The position numbers and the translations under genes were made by a program. Positions 10,276-23,400 of a stretch of 64,000 bases of DNA are shown here, one piece after another. The stretch's first letter is position 1; each line of letters opens with the position of its first letter. Source of the DNA: Amphiura filiformis (lineage: Eukaryota > Echinodermata > Ophiuroidea > Amphilepidida > Amphiuridae); the NCBI RefSeq assembly GCF_039555335.1, contig NC_092635.1:70158058-70222057 (forward strand), in the 5' to 3' direction. The notes beneath the pieces were generated by a model. It made no database searches. It was not told the origin of the DNA and saw only the letters and a list, made by a program, of their open reading frames with translations.

Positions 10276-11034
10276 TACAGTAGTTTATTGAGCATTCAGA
10301 ACAACTTAATATTCATCAAAAATTCAGATTGGGCATTTCTGAATATACTGTATTTCCTCTAATAAACAACTCTTCCTGCTAATAAATGCCCCCCCCCCCA
10401 CCATTTTTCAGCCAAACTGTTTCATAAATGCTGAAAACACCACACAGACACCTGTATTCAGAACATGCGATTGCTGGTTTGGCAGCTTGAAAAGTCGCAA
10501 ATCCATCCACAACTATGTAATTCAAGTTCAGTTTTCAAAATAAAATACTGTTGTTGATAATTTGTGAAAGAAGTTTTGAGATGTATAAAATGCAAAATTA
10601 ATATGTAATCGTGCAATATAGTAGCTTCATAAGCTAATTTATAAGCAGATTGTATTTCTTTGTTTTAAAAATTCAAACACTTGCAAGGTTTTTTAGTTTT
10701 ACCCAAATGTGAATATTAGTGGCAAGTCAGTAGTTGAAGTTCCAAAACCATATCCAGGTACTGATGTTTTTTTTATATGCTATAACAATCAAGCTTAAAG
10801 ACTTGTACAATGACTAATTTCAAGTTATGCATTCAAAATATTGGAAAACACATTTTCTAATCTTTTCCATTTAAAAATAACATAATATATTTAAATTGTG
10901 AGATAACTCAAGATTTTAAATGCTTAGGCTTGTGCCAATTTTCAGAATTTTGTGATTAGAGTTGTAAGAAAACATACAAAATAAGTGCATGTTTTAGGAC
11001 CAGTTTCCCTCAAATTGCAAACATATTACTGTAA
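10276..11034. repeat. Degenerate AT-rich repeat (host of the 11035 MITE), left part
   Basis: Contains a one-ended TACTGTATTTCCTCTAATAA fragment (about 10348) like the 4868 element. From about 10750 there is an AT-rich repeat that resumes after 11288 and matches 28640-29180 (shared GTTAGAACTAACTAAAGGAT). Confidence 0.5.
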
Positions 11035-11285
11035 GGCGACGAAAAAAGAAAACCCTGTTCTACGGGCCCGACCGACCCAGATTTTGAACAAATTGGGGGA
11101 AAAAATTTCCTGTACAAATGAATGGGGAACCCAAATTTCGGAAATTTTCTCAAATTGCAAATTATTTACAGATTTTAGTGATTTTTTTTGGTCATTTAAA
11201 AAAAAAAAAAAAAAAAAAGACGACCGACCGACCGAATTTGAAAGGTCTGTCCGCCCGTAAAACAGGATTTCTTTTTTTCGTCGCC
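11035..11285. mobile_element. TAA-flanked MITE with GGCGACGAAAAAA ends
   Basis: GGCGACGAAAAAAGAAAACC and its complement form the ends; inner arms carry ACGGGC and CCGACCGACC. TAA duplicated at 11032-11034 and 11286-11288 (PIF/Harbinger-type target). The paralogous repeat at 28640-29180 lacks this insert. Confidence 0.8.
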
Positions 11286-12132
11286 TAATATCAACTTTTA
11301 TTGTCAGTTAGAACTAACTAAAGGATTAAAATTTAGCAATGTTTCATTTGGCAAATCATGATAACATTTTTTTAATCCCTGTGAATTATTGCTTATTTTT
11401 ATGGAATCAGGAGTAGAGGATGAGTGTTTGTACACAGAAACACTATACTAGTGGTGTTTCTAGAAGGTGAGTTTTTGTAGGCTAAAAATTAAGAAAACAA
11501 GCCAGTAGTTTTTGAAATTTTGCGACTAATTGAACATTAAGATATCCAAATGAACCTGTTCCAGATTGTTGTTAGGGGTGATGGTAATAGCCAAATAAAT
11601 GCTCAGACAAAAGTACCCCTCTCCCATCAGAACTTTTGCCCCTTCACAGATTAGCCCTAAAAATTTAAATTACGAAAATTTGCGAAAAGTTGTTGATCCA
11701 CCAATTTACTTTTCCCCCAATGCCACCCCAAAAAATAATATAATATTCTGGTGCTGCCACTCTACCAATATTGTCAATATTGCAGTAAACAATAGTGACA
11801 TCATCATTTCGTCGTCTGTATTCCATAGTGGAGTAGTGGGGCACCACGAATAAGCAATTTTTTGAAAAAGTTGGGTTTGAAGAAATGCCAATATAAAATC
11901 AAGTTTTGTAAATCAGACATTCATTATATTTTGTATTTGATGTGAAATGTCTGTAGTAAAATAAATAGATGGAAAACACACATCTTGGCTCAAATGATTG
12001 AGCGTTTGGCAGTTGCAGCATTATCTCCCCCCTCGCATATGGCCTGAAATTTACTGTTAATCATGGAGAAATCCTTATAATGAGATCAAAATATAATTTC
12101 TTTCATTTAAAAGTCCCACAAAGAGTTACAAA

Positions 12133-12900
12133 TGGGATATTCCATTTCAATTCTACACACCCTCTGTCAGAGATGTCACATTTCCGGATTTATCCGGATT
12201 TCCGGATTTTGGGGATTAAAAAAACAATTTCAGGATTTTCAACAAAAAAAAACAAAAAAAATTGTAAATTTTTTTTTTTTGCTTTTGGAGTGGCCCTATT
12301 GTCTTATCTTTCTGCTGCACATATATCAACATCAGCCATATTGTCCATGTAATAAAGCCAAAAAACTTTTTTTAAGAGTGTCTCTTGTACATAAGAAAAG
12401 TATAGGAAACTGAAAACTTTAAAGCATGTTTTCTGGAAGAAGGAAGCACTTTTTATTAAAAGTGTAGAACAAGCCAGGAGCTTTGAACTGTTCTTTTTAC
12501 CCTCTGAAATGGCCTTTACTGTGGTGCTAAATGTGCAGAAACCATCTGGCTTCGGGGCTTCGCCTCTGGACCCCACCGGGGGCCCTTAAGCGGGCCCCCG
12601 GACCCCACGGCCGTGTGGCGCGAGAGCTGCGCTCGCTACGCTACGCAAATTCAGGATTTTTTTGGGTCAGCCTGTGACATCTCTGCTCTGTGAATGATTT
12701 AACTGACATCTCAATCTCAATTCCAGATTGAACAAGTCTAGTTGGAAATGTTTTACGAGTTTTATGTTGAATTCCATTTGAAGATTGTAGAAATTTATCA
12801 AATCCGGTTGAATTTTGCAATTTCATAATCTTTCCACTTTTTAGTGGTGAAAATGGTTGGATATGGAATAATAATTTCAAACTTTCAAATAGAATAGCCC
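12133..12900. mobile_element. MITE of the TATTCCATTTCAA family, split by a hAT-like element
   Basis: Left end GGATATTCCATTTCAATTC and right end GAATAGCCC resemble the 7131 family. The body is interrupted at 12168-12685. Confidence 0.55.
12168..12685. mobile_element. hAT-like element with CAGAGATGTCACA ends
   Basis: CAGAGATGTCACA at 12168 and its complement ending at 12685 are hAT-style termini. CTCTGT flanks both sides. The interior has TCCGGATTTCCGG repeats, a poly-T run and a GC-rich block (about 12552-12640). No intact transposase is seen. Confidence 0.65.
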
Positions 12901-12957
12901 AGTATGTCCTTTTTGTCACCCTTAGGTCCCACAAGGGGGTACTTCTATGTTACTTTT

Positions 12958-13320
12958 CAGTGGCGTACCGTGGCCGCCCCCAACCCCGGGGGGCTGAAGA
13001 AAATTCAATTTTGCTGCCCCTTCCTCAACAGCCCGAAAAGGTTGACACAATTTTTTTCTCGGTCGTTTGAAAAAGTGAAGAGCAAAAACAAAACAAACAA
13101 AAAACGGTTTCAGGCGCTAGCGCCCTAAAAGCAGCACATTTTGATGTATAGTCCCAATTTTTTCAGAATTTTTCCGCCCTTTTGTATTTACTAATTCTTT
13201 TTGCCGCCCCTTCGTTTTTGCCGCCCCTGGTTTTGCCACCCCTTCTTCTGCCGCCCCTTCATTTTGGCCGCCCCCTGCTTTTACCCCGGGGGGGCTGGCG
13301 CCCCCCAAGCCCCCCCCCCC
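12958..13320. mobile_element. hAT-like MITE fragment with CCGCCCC-rich body
   Basis: Begins CAGTGGCGTACCGTGGCC, a form seen at hAT-like ends (compare 32275). It contains repeated TGCCGCCCCTTC words and poly-C. The right terminus is not recognisable. Confidence 0.5.
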
Positions 13321-13407
13321 AAAATATGTGCATGCTTTTGGGACCCTTGTTACAGAAAGGGCATTCCACTAAGGTCCTAAGTGATCTGTCAGCCACCTGT
13401 ACTTTAA

Positions 13408-13599
13408 GGCAACAAAAAAAAATTGGTTCTGCAGCTAAATTCTTGACCGACCCAGGTTTTGCATTTTGGGGGAAAAATGAGTGGTAAAGGTTTGTTTAGG
13501 GTCATGTAAAAATACCCTAAAAATATACAAATAAACACCTGACCAATGGACTCTACCTGAAAGGTCGTTCCACCAAGATCAGGGATTTTTTTGGTTGCC
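13408..13599. mobile_element. TAA-flanked MITE with GGCAACAAAAAAA ends
   Basis: GGCAACAAAAAAAAATT at the left and its near-complement TTTTTTGGTTGCC at the right, with TAA at 13405-13407 and 13600-13602. A GACCGACCC word inside links it to the 11035 family. Confidence 0.75.
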
Positions 13600-14149
13600 T
13601 AAATCAACCTTCATCACAGCTGGATGTTTTTCATGCACAAACTTTATATATAATCATTCTTGTAAAAAAATTATCATTTATATATCATGGTTTTATATAT
13701 TTGTGAAATAAATTTGACCAAAGATTATAAACATTTTCAATTGCTTACAATTATTTCTAGCATAGGTGTGATAAGTGTGACAGTCAGTATGGTCTTTGCA
13801 GGGGGTTGGCCCCCATCTCCCATGAGTTGGTTTGCTAAATTAATCCCATAAAGAAAATTTCACTCCCCCTCCAAAAAAACAAAAACAAAACAAAACATTT
13901 TAACCCCAATAGAATAAAGTTCAAAATAAACCCGCGTAAATGGATAATTTTACCTTTATTTTGGCAAAAATTGTATAAAATTGAAAGCTGGTGTGGTAAA
14001 CACAAAGTTTCACCTTAATTTGGGGCTAATGAGGGTGAAATGGTATAGGTGTATATTTTTACTTAAAACTAGTCCTGGTAAGGGTTACCTCCAGGAACCA
14101 CAGATCTAGCATGGGTACCCAGAAAATCCTTGAGACCCCCCCCCCCCTG

Positions 14150-14440
14150 GATTTTGACAATGGAAATGGACAACATTTTGACAAATAATTTGTAATGGAC
14201 AAAATGACGATATTTTAACAATGGAAATGGTTAGATTATGAAATTTTGTGAATGGAAATGGACAAAATTATGGAATTTTGACAGTGGAAATGAGTTAACT
14301 GTTGAGATTATGACAATGGAAATGGACAAAATGATATTTTGACAATGGAAATGGGCAAAATTCTGAACTTTGACATTGACATTCGAAATAGACAAAATTT
14401 TGGAATTTTGACAATTGATGGAAATGGACAAATTTTGAGC
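14150..14440. repeat. Degenerate minisatellite
   Basis: About eight irregular copies of a TTTTGACAATGGAAATGGAC-like unit (about 25-45 bases). The open frame through it on the minus strand is a by-product of the repeat. Confidence 0.75.
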
Positions 14441-14682
14441 AACATTTTTGGTGAAAGTTGGTTGAAATAAAAAGTAAATGTTTCCTATGTAGTTATATCT
14501 AGTTTTTATTAATTAATAACAATTCACTGAAGAATTACTTTGTTTTGTTACCCAAAACAATGTTGGTCAAAAAATGTGTTTTTTGGCATTTTCTCCAAAA
14601 CTGTAAAAATACCAAAATTTGAGGTCACAGATGGTTTTGTCAAGTGTTTGCCATTCTAAAGATACTTTTATATATGATTTAA

Positions 14683-15328
14683 AGGATGCCTCCTGTAATC
14701 ACAACACTAACCCTTATATGTGACACGATCTGGTCCATGGGGGCCAAAGGAGGCATTTTTGAAAATTGAGTTACTGTAATTATTACATTGTACATACAAT
14801 AGGCTATCATTTACTGAAAACACCAAAGGTCTAGCATACTTGGTTCTAAAGTTATGAAGTTTTTTGATGTCTATTTTCTTATGTATTTTATTGTTTTTTA
14901 CTCCATATTTTTACCTTTATCTCAGTTTCAAATTTGCCGCCTTTGGCCCCATGGACCAGATCATGTCACATATGTTAGAAAATTAATTATCAAGCACAAA
15001 TTGTGTGGTTTTATTTAAAAAACTTGTATTGACCATAAAAACGAATACAGCCGTCTCTCAACACACGATATTCAAAATTCCCTGGCGCCAAAATTGTGTA
15101 GAGCAATGATGTCCCAGTAATACAATAAAGGCTGACAACTGAGCACAAATAACCATGACGTCATTGCACTAGACAATTTTGGCGTGAGAATATTGCGTTT
15201 TGAGAGCCGGCTACTTTTGATTAGTTTTTATGGTCAGTATGAGTTTCTTATAAAACCATGTGATTCGTGCTTAATAATTATTTTTTCTAACATATAAGGC
15301 ATAATGTTGTGATTGCCTGAGACATACT
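14683..15328. mobile_element. TTAA-flanked foldback element, host of a nested MITE
   Basis: Ends AGGATGCCTC and GAGACATACT are inverted repeats flanked by TTAA at 14679-14682 and 15329-15332. Long arms share AATCACAACA and GACCATAAAAAC words around a centre near 15150. The left arm is split by the 14719-14970 insertion. Confidence 0.7.
14719..14970. mobile_element. TA-flanked MITE with TGTGACAYGATCTGGTCC ends, copy 1
   Basis: TGTGACACGATCTGGTCCAT at the left and the near-perfect complement at the right, TA at 14717-14718 and 14971-14972. The other arm of its host keeps the empty site. A sister copy is at 31070-31310. Confidence 0.85.
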
Positions 15329-16002
15329 TTAAGACCAACAGTTTAGCACTTATGAGCCTCAAAATGTATAATTCCAGGGTAGCACATGTCTTTGCAGATG
15401 CAACAAATTAGAATTAAAGAAAATAAAATATCTGCCAAATGTAAAACTTACTCTAGTGATATGTTCCAATAAAGGAAGTCAGAAAATCCATATAAATCAT
15501 TTTAAGGGCTGGGGTATGAACGTTTGGACAGTATTTATTGTGGGACATTAGAGCACATCAGACATATCAAATTGCATTCTGAATACTGAAGAATGGCCTT
15601 CTGATATCAAATGATTTTGATTTTTTGAAATTCGCAATTTGATACACATTTTATGGCAAATCATTAAAAATTGATATTTTGGTTATTTAACAGTACTTGA
15701 AGTAACTTTATAAATCTGATGATTTATACTTAAAGTGTATGTAGGTGGGATGAAAAGCCGACGATCAATTGAAAATTTTGACCTTTCGTATTCAAGATAT
15801 GGATTTTTTTTCCCAAAACACCAAAAAAAATTAGGTCTTTTTGGGAAAAAAATCCATATCTTCAATATGAAATGTCAAAATTTTCAATTGACCGTCGGCT
15901 TTTCCTCCCTGCTACATACACTTTAAGAATATGTCATTAGATTTATATAATTTACTTAGAGGACTGTTATATATCAAAAATTTGAAAAATATCACATTTT
16001 TA

Positions 16003-16757
16003 TGCCTCCACCGGAGGTATTATGTTTCCTGGTTGTCCGTCCGCCCATCCATCCATCCATCCATCCGTCCGTCCGTCTGTCCGTCCGTCCGTCCGAGCTT
16101 GCGGGTGCAATATCTCGGAACTGATAAGATGTACAGTGATGCAATTTGGTGGAGGGATGGTCATTGGCGGTCTTCAAATTCCAGTAGGTTTGGTTAGTGG
16201 GTCAAGGTCACCCAAGGTCATCTAGGGGTCATCTGAGGTCAAATTGGCAAAAAACGTAGTATGGGCATGAAACTTGGTGGGTATTGTAAACATTTAGAAC
16301 CAAATTTGTTGAGGGTCATTTTGGGGTCATCCGGGGTCACCCAGGGGTCATCTGAGGTCAAATAACTTAAAACTGTCGTATGGGCATGAACCTTGGTGGG
16401 TACTGTAAACATTTAGAACCAAATTTTTTGAGGGTCATTTTGGGGTCATCCAGGGTCACCCAGGGGTCATCTGAGGTCAAATTTTTTGGAAGGTCATTTT
16501 TGGCCTTACATTCCACTCGGAGTATCAAAATACTTCCTTGCTTCTGGTACCAAAATCAAACCATTTTGATGAAGACAAAATGGGTCAAGGATCTTTCATT
16601 TGTTACACTTTTTCTAGAAACCTACACTGTCATCTAGATGGCCAGTTCAGTAGTGAAATTGCACCAGTTAAAATGATACGCATCAAGGTGGAGGCATTGC
16701 GGCCTGCGGCCGACGCTTTGCGTCGAGAACCGCGCAAGTCGAGAACCGCTCTAGTTA
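16003..16757. mobile_element. TA-flanked insertion with TGCCTCCACCGG end and TCCR microsatellite
   Basis: Begins TGCCTCCACCGGAGG and is flanked by TA (16001-16002, 16758-16759). It holds a (TCCA/TCCG)n tract (16041-16095), then repeated AGGGGTCATCTGAGGTCAA segments in roughly 130-base tandem units, and a GGTGGAGGCATTGCGGCC motif near the right. No transposase is seen. Confidence 0.65.
16041..16095. repeat. (TCCA/TCCG)n microsatellite
   Basis: About 13 tandem tetranucleotides, first TCCA then TCCG, with one TCTG interruption. Confidence 0.9.
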
Positions 16758-17413
16758 TAATTTGTCATTAATTTGTATAATATATTGTGATTTTCAAAAA
16801 TGAAAATTATTTGATATCAGAAAGACATGCTTCGTATTCAGAATGCAATTTGATAGGTCTGAGGTTCTCTCATGTCACACAAAAAATACTGTTGAAACGC
16901 AATAAACGCTCATTTTATATCCCTTAAGCATGTTGCCAAATGATCAAATCATGTCCACTACCATGTGGCTCACAGTCCCATGTTGTTATCCAGTGACCCC
17001 TATTTCCCTGGAACTTTGGATGCATTGAAGTAGGTATTAGCATTTTACTTTGAAAAATCTATATAAGAGTTGCAGTGCTACTTTCATGTCCCTCCAGTGA
17101 ACAGAGGCCCAATCCTACCCATGCAAATATGCATGAGGTCATTTGAGGTGTCACTGGAGTAATAATAGTAATGTTAGTATGTTCAACCAGGGAAGTGGTT
17201 CAACTTTGTTTGAAGGTCTTTGGTTTTTTTGCTCTGTACCAAATCTAAAAATAGTACAAAAGGTGATAGGCAATAGTTCAATGTATTATTTGCTTTAGAA
17301 GTCTTGGCTGACAGTTGCCAAATGTACCAATACCCATGGACCAATGCCCAGTCAAGTTGCATGTGTAGCTGTGTACGCCTCCCAGGTGATACTGTTTTGT
17401 GGAGAGCATTATA

Positions 17414-20400
17414 ATGTCATTTAAACCCAACAAGGCTGCATTAGCAGCAGTCGGTATACCAGCTGCACTTCTAGTCGGCTTACGACTACGCTACCCAACC
17501 ATCCGTGATGACATCACTCTTATTCGACAACAATTTGATTTACTCTTTGCCATTAAAGACTTTATGGACAGAAACCAGAAGGTTATTGATACCTTTGAAG
17601 AGCATGCACGCAATATACCAAACAAGCCATTCATATTCTTTAAAGATGAATGCCACACATACGGTCAGGTGGATCGAGATGCCAACAAGTTAGCGCATTT
17701 TATGCAGGAAAGTGGAAAGTTACAAGTAGGCGATACTGTGGCGTTCTTGCTACCAAATGCCCCTGTGTATGTATCAAGTTACTTAGCATGTAACAAGATT
17801 GGTGTTGCAGCGTCATTTGTGAACTACAACCTCAAGCATCATGCACTGTTGCATTGCATCGAAATCTGTGAAGCTAAAGTTGTTCTCTGCTCCAAAGGTA
17901 ACTACCGAATAGGGTGCAACTTGCTAGACTTGAGTCTAGTACTCGTTTACAGAGTTTAGGGTCAGGGTTTAAGGTTGGGATAGGACAGTCTTGTAATAAG
18001 GCTAGTAAAGTTGCACCCTATTCGCCAATCGCTCCTAATATTATCATGTAATCCTCGTATTTAATAGCACCTGGGGCTTTGCAATAATTATATAGGGAGG
18101 GGGTATTTTCTCCCTGGCTTTTCTCAAAACAGTCTGTCAGAAGTTGCCCACTCCCGCTGTTTTAGATGTGTCAAAATTTTTGCCTCCAGATATTTTGATT
18201 CCCATTCTTCTAACTTTAGGTCTAAAAAAAAAATTGAACACATTTTTAAGCTGTAAATGGCAAATGACAGATTTGGAACTTTTTTTCTCTTTTTTTTTAA
18301 ATTTAAATTTAATTTTTTTAATTTTTTTTTAAATATTTGTTTGCAGAAAAATAAGAAAAAAGTCTAGGGTCGGGCCTATTTTTACGGTTGGTCGGGTTAC
18401 GCCAATCAAACAATTTTTTAGGCCTTATATTGTTTTACCGTGTGATACATGCAGGAAGGAACTTCTGTATATTTGTATGATTTCCTGTTTTGTAAGCCTT
18501 TCTAGAGCATATTTTAATTAAAGGTGCCCAAAAATCGGCAAAATTCACTCCCTCCCCTCACGTTTGTCCTGCCAGAAAATAATTCCCCATTTCTGATTGC
18601 CTCCTGCTATAAATTACAATTTGCAATTCGGAAGTGATGCATCTCTGAATATCCCTTTATGGTCAAAATGTGTACCGTATTTCGTCAAAATAGTCGCCCC
18701 CCCCTCAAACAAACGCCCCCCACCACTTTTTTAACCAAGATGTTTCAAAAATGCCGATATTTCCATGCCATCTTGTGTAGTAAGCTTACCAAGTTCCCCA
18801 CATGGTCGATAATAGCGTCAATTGGCGAAAATCTGGATCAGAAACCCGGAAGTGAGCCAGAAGTCAATGTTTCTATTTCATAGTTCGTCATTTTAGCGAG
18901 TGTTTTTAGTTTGCCTAATGATTTTAACAGGAATTATGGTTCTAAAATTGACCTTGAATAAATGCCCCCCCCCCCTTGGGAAAATGTTACGCCCCCGGGG
19001 GGCGTTTATTTGACGAAATACGGTATGTACTTTTTAAACCACAAAAAGAAAATTGTTTGATTGGTGTAACATAAATTTTTTTTTTTTACTTGTTTTAACA
19101 AGTAAAAACATTTGCAACACATTTTACAACTTAAAAGTTGAAAATTGCGTTGCAAATATTTTTTTAAGTCAGGCCTAATTTTAGGGTCGGTTGGGTTGCG
19201 CCAATCAAACAATTTTTTGTAGCCTTATATGATTGAGACATTGATGTATTAATAATAACCCTTAAACAAAACTTATGTCAAATAATTTTTTTATTAATAT
19301 TTGACCATGAAATTGTTTTAAAAAAAGGTTTACAATTATTTGTTCATAAAATTAATATTCCAGAATACATGGAGAGCATTCAAGATATCCATGAAGATCT
19401 TCAAAGACTTGGAATCGAAATCTGGGTATTAGGTTATGAAGATACAGCGCCCCCACCAGGATGCATCGCTGTTGATGTCAGACGTACCTCGGCTGAGCCT
19501 ATACCAAGCGATATCAGGAAAGACCTCACTGTAAAGGACCCGTCAGTTTATATGTACACATCGGGCACTACAGGTGAGCTGATACATGCGCTTCTGGCTT
19601 TATTCGGGGGGTACTCATGCGTGTCTATGATTGTCAATATAGGGGTTGTTTACAGATGAAAACGTTGTAATCCGACGTCACTTCCTGCCAAGGTCACAAC
19701 TATACTAAAATGCAGCAAACCTTTTACGAGCGCGACTACCGTGATGTTGCAAATTCGGCGCTAACAACGCGTCACGGGCGCTCAATTCATTCATAAATTT
19801 CCACTCAGCAACAATATATCGCCTTAGCAGCCAATCAGAGACAAGTGCGTTCAACGCAGTATATACGCGATGTATCCTTACAATACGCGCTCGTCTAAGG
19901 TTTTCTGCATTTTAGTATACTTCCGCAGTGATGGATCAAGCAGTTGCATAACAACGCTATCTACGCTGTACACGTCGATGTTCTGCTGTTTGAAAATCAA
20001 GTTTTAGCCATTTCTTAATGGGTTTCACTGCCTAGTAAGCTTTTGCAAGATGTTTTCCTATGACTTCTTATGACTGGTAATTTAAGAATTTAATAAATCA
20101 ATTCCATACATTGATATCACCATTGTGGTTCTCATGAAAGCGTGATCCAGTCGCTATGGTAATGCCCCGGGATCACCAATATGACATCATGTCTACAATA
20201 GCGAATAGCAAAGTACTTTGACTATAGTAAAGTACATGTCAGTGTTTAGTTTCCTTTTGTTTCATGTCCATATAGGTCTTCCTAAAGCAGTGGTCCTGAC
20301 ACATTCTAGAATGATCAAGGCTATGTTAATAACCCATCCATGTAAGCTCAACTCAGATGATGTTATCTATTGTCCATTGCCTATCTACCATGGAGCAGCA

Positions 20401-23400
20401 TTTGGGATGGGTGTATGTTCAGCTATAAGAGTTGGTGAGTACTAACCATGCAGTAGATGTGTCGTGCTAAGCAGGTGCTACAGTATATAGACTGTTTATG
20501 AAGAAGATGGTGAGAACTGTTTCTCCAAGGTGATCTTTTAAAAGACCATGGGTCACACCTATTATTATGTGGGTCAGTATAACATTAAGATCTTGAGCTG
20601 ATAAATGGGTAGTATGTGTAAATTTTACAAAGAGTTCAGGTCCTTACAAGTTACCAGTCATTGATTTATGATTCTGAAGTGTTATCACTGGGATACCCAA
20701 CATGCTCATCTATCAGGGTGCATGTCTGTAACCCCAATACATTTGTACATTCATTGAATGACCTTTGAAAAGTTTGGGTACAAAAACTCATACTCTGCAA
20801 CTTGAGGTCAAATTTGTCTATGATTGTTTAATTGAGGTTATTGAAAGATGTCATTGGGATGAGGCCATTGTGGTCCATAGTGTATCTTCAGTCTTCTAAA
20901 GTGTCACATATATATGGACCATTGTGACATTCAAATCTTGAAAATTAAAAACATTTTACAATTTTGTTCAATATTCACTTAATTATTGATGATTATATTG
21001 TTTATGAAGGTTGTTCTGTTGTCATAGCACCCAAGTTTTCTGCAAGTCGTTACTGGGATGATGTACGCAGATACAGGGCTACGGTTGTCCAGTACATCGG
21101 AGAACTTTGCAGATATTTGTTAGCACAACCACCGGTAAGAATTTCAAACAATGGAAGTTCGAAATTGTTCAGAAATACTGTGGTGAATATGGCACTTGCA
21201 AGTCAAAACAGCTAATGACCCCTTTGTGAGAGATTAAAAAAAAAGAAGAAAATTCCCCAGGAAAAAAAATATTCCCCCACTGTATATATATATATTGCAT
21301 CAGATTTCAACAGTTTCTGCAATGTATTATATTATCTTGTTATATAACAGCAAAGTGATATGGCCTGTGACGGGCCCTCAGGTTTGCTAGGCCAATGCCG
21401 TAAATATCTTAGCCACAGAAACTTCATGATACGCATCTGGAAATTTGATATAAGCAGTCACCAATGCTACCCCCTTGCAAGTTTCCCATAGTAGCAAGGG
21501 CATAAACAAGCAATATGTGCCAATCCTCACAATAGAGGAACATAACAAGAAAAAAAGTTTCATCCCACCCCCTTACAGCATAAAAACCTGTTGCTCATTC
21601 CAAAAAAAAGTGAAATAATACTATCAATAATAAAATCCATCATTGTACCTTTACAGCGCATTGATGATGGCAAGTATGCCCATAGAGTCCGTGTGGCAGT
21701 AGGCAATGGATTACGTCCAGATATTTGGGTTGAATTCCAGAAACGATTCAACATTGAGCATATCCGTGAATTCTATGCTGCTACCGAAGGCAACTTTATG
21801 GTGATGAATCTGGACGACACAGATGGAACTGTGGGAAGATATCCTAAACTTATACATGTAAGTTTCTTTAAATGGGCATTTCGTGATCCACGGCATCATC
21901 CCCCAGTTCTCAAAAAAAGTTGAGATTTTTATACTACTGGAAACCTCTGGCTACAAAATGTTTATGTACAAAGTAGTTCTTGCAGATTAATTCTTTTGGC
22001 AAAAATTTTGTGAAATTTGAATTATGTTCTGGTACAAAAGAACGAAATTACAACGCATTGCCTATGGGGTAGTGCAATACACATAATCATGTATAACTTG
22101 CAAACGCAAAATCAGAATCAACTGAAATTTTGGGAATAAGCTTTTTTCGTAGATGTCTACTGAAAATGTCATATAAAGAGGATACTAGGATCACAAAAAT
22201 ACTCGTTTAATAGTAAAATGTCCTTTTTCAGATCCAATAAACTGATGCATACTCAGAAATAATTCAATTCCTGTCAGGAATCTTGTTCACTATGGTTTAG
22301 TGTTTCTAGATTATTTTTTAGCTCATTATGAGCTGGCCATCAATCTTATCCAGTCATGGTAACCCCCTGCAAATGCCATGCAAATGTAAAACATAGGCCT
22401 ACTTTAGAGCCTGGATCCAGTTCACTCATGCAGCCTGCAGAAGACAGGTGGTACTTCGGGGGCATTGTGAATTCGTAGACTCCTCTGAATTCAGAGTTCC
22501 GGTCTGTGAAATCATATGCCCGGATCTGTGATTTCACATACTTTTAACTTGTTTTAATTTTGGCAGCAAGTAAAATATCTGGCAGTCTGTTTGGTACATT
22601 AGATATATAATGGGCTTTTTTTTAAGCAGAGCAAAGCAAAAATATCCAAAAAACTTGCAGCATAACTTTGTTCACTGTTTTTTAAAGATGTTATGTTGTT
22701 GTAGCACATAGGAAATGTTTAAACCACATCAATATTATAATAAACAACAACATGTAAGCACCTTGAAACAAAGTGAGCTAAAAATGCAGATTAGAAATTA
22801 GAAGAGTATTTTGAATTCACAGATGGTCTGTGAATTCAGAGGAGTCTTGAATTCACAGCGCCCCCAAACTGACTTGCGAGTGGCCTTCTGTTCCAAAGAG
22901 GTTGTCAGGATACCTATCATTCATGAATAATTCAAATTATACCGTACTGACTCGAGTATAGTCCCACCCCGTTTTTGGGTGAACATTTTTCAAAATTGGA
23001 GGGTGGGACTATACTCGAATTAAAAAAAAAAAAAAAAAAATTAATTTATTTTTTCGGCTTTGGAGTGTCCTTGACCTAGACCTAAATGCTAGGATCATTC
23101 ATGGTTGACCTAAAAAAAAAAAAAAGATGTTTTGTAATTTAATATGAAAATTGATAATTTGTATTCATGTCATACTCTATTAATGATTTCAAAATGCATT
23201 GAATTTGAATGCATTTTGAAATCATTAATAGAGTATGACATGAATACAAATGATCAATTTTCATATTAAAAATACAAAACATCTTGAAATTGTTTTTTTT
23301 ATAATTTTTTTTAGGTTAACCATGAATGATCCTAGCATTTAGGTCCAGGTCCTGGGACACTCTAAAGCCGAAAAAATAAATAACTTAAAAAAAAAAAATT

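Larger units (their letters stand above)
15506..16923. mobile_element. TTAA-flanked foldback element, copy 1, interrupted
   Basis: Ends GGGCTGGGG and CCC with TTAA at 15502-15505 and 16924-16927. Arms share GACATTAGAGCACATCAGAC-like and CTTCTGATATCAAAT words. A central hairpin at about 15760-15905 has CCGACGATCAATTGAAAATT on one arm. Same family as 48805-49403, but carrying an insertion at 16003-16757. TTAA is the piggyBac-type target. Confidence 0.8.

Noticed and set aside
14231-14431. Open frame of SISINCQN-like repeats
   Set aside because: It is a translation of the minisatellite at 14150-14440.
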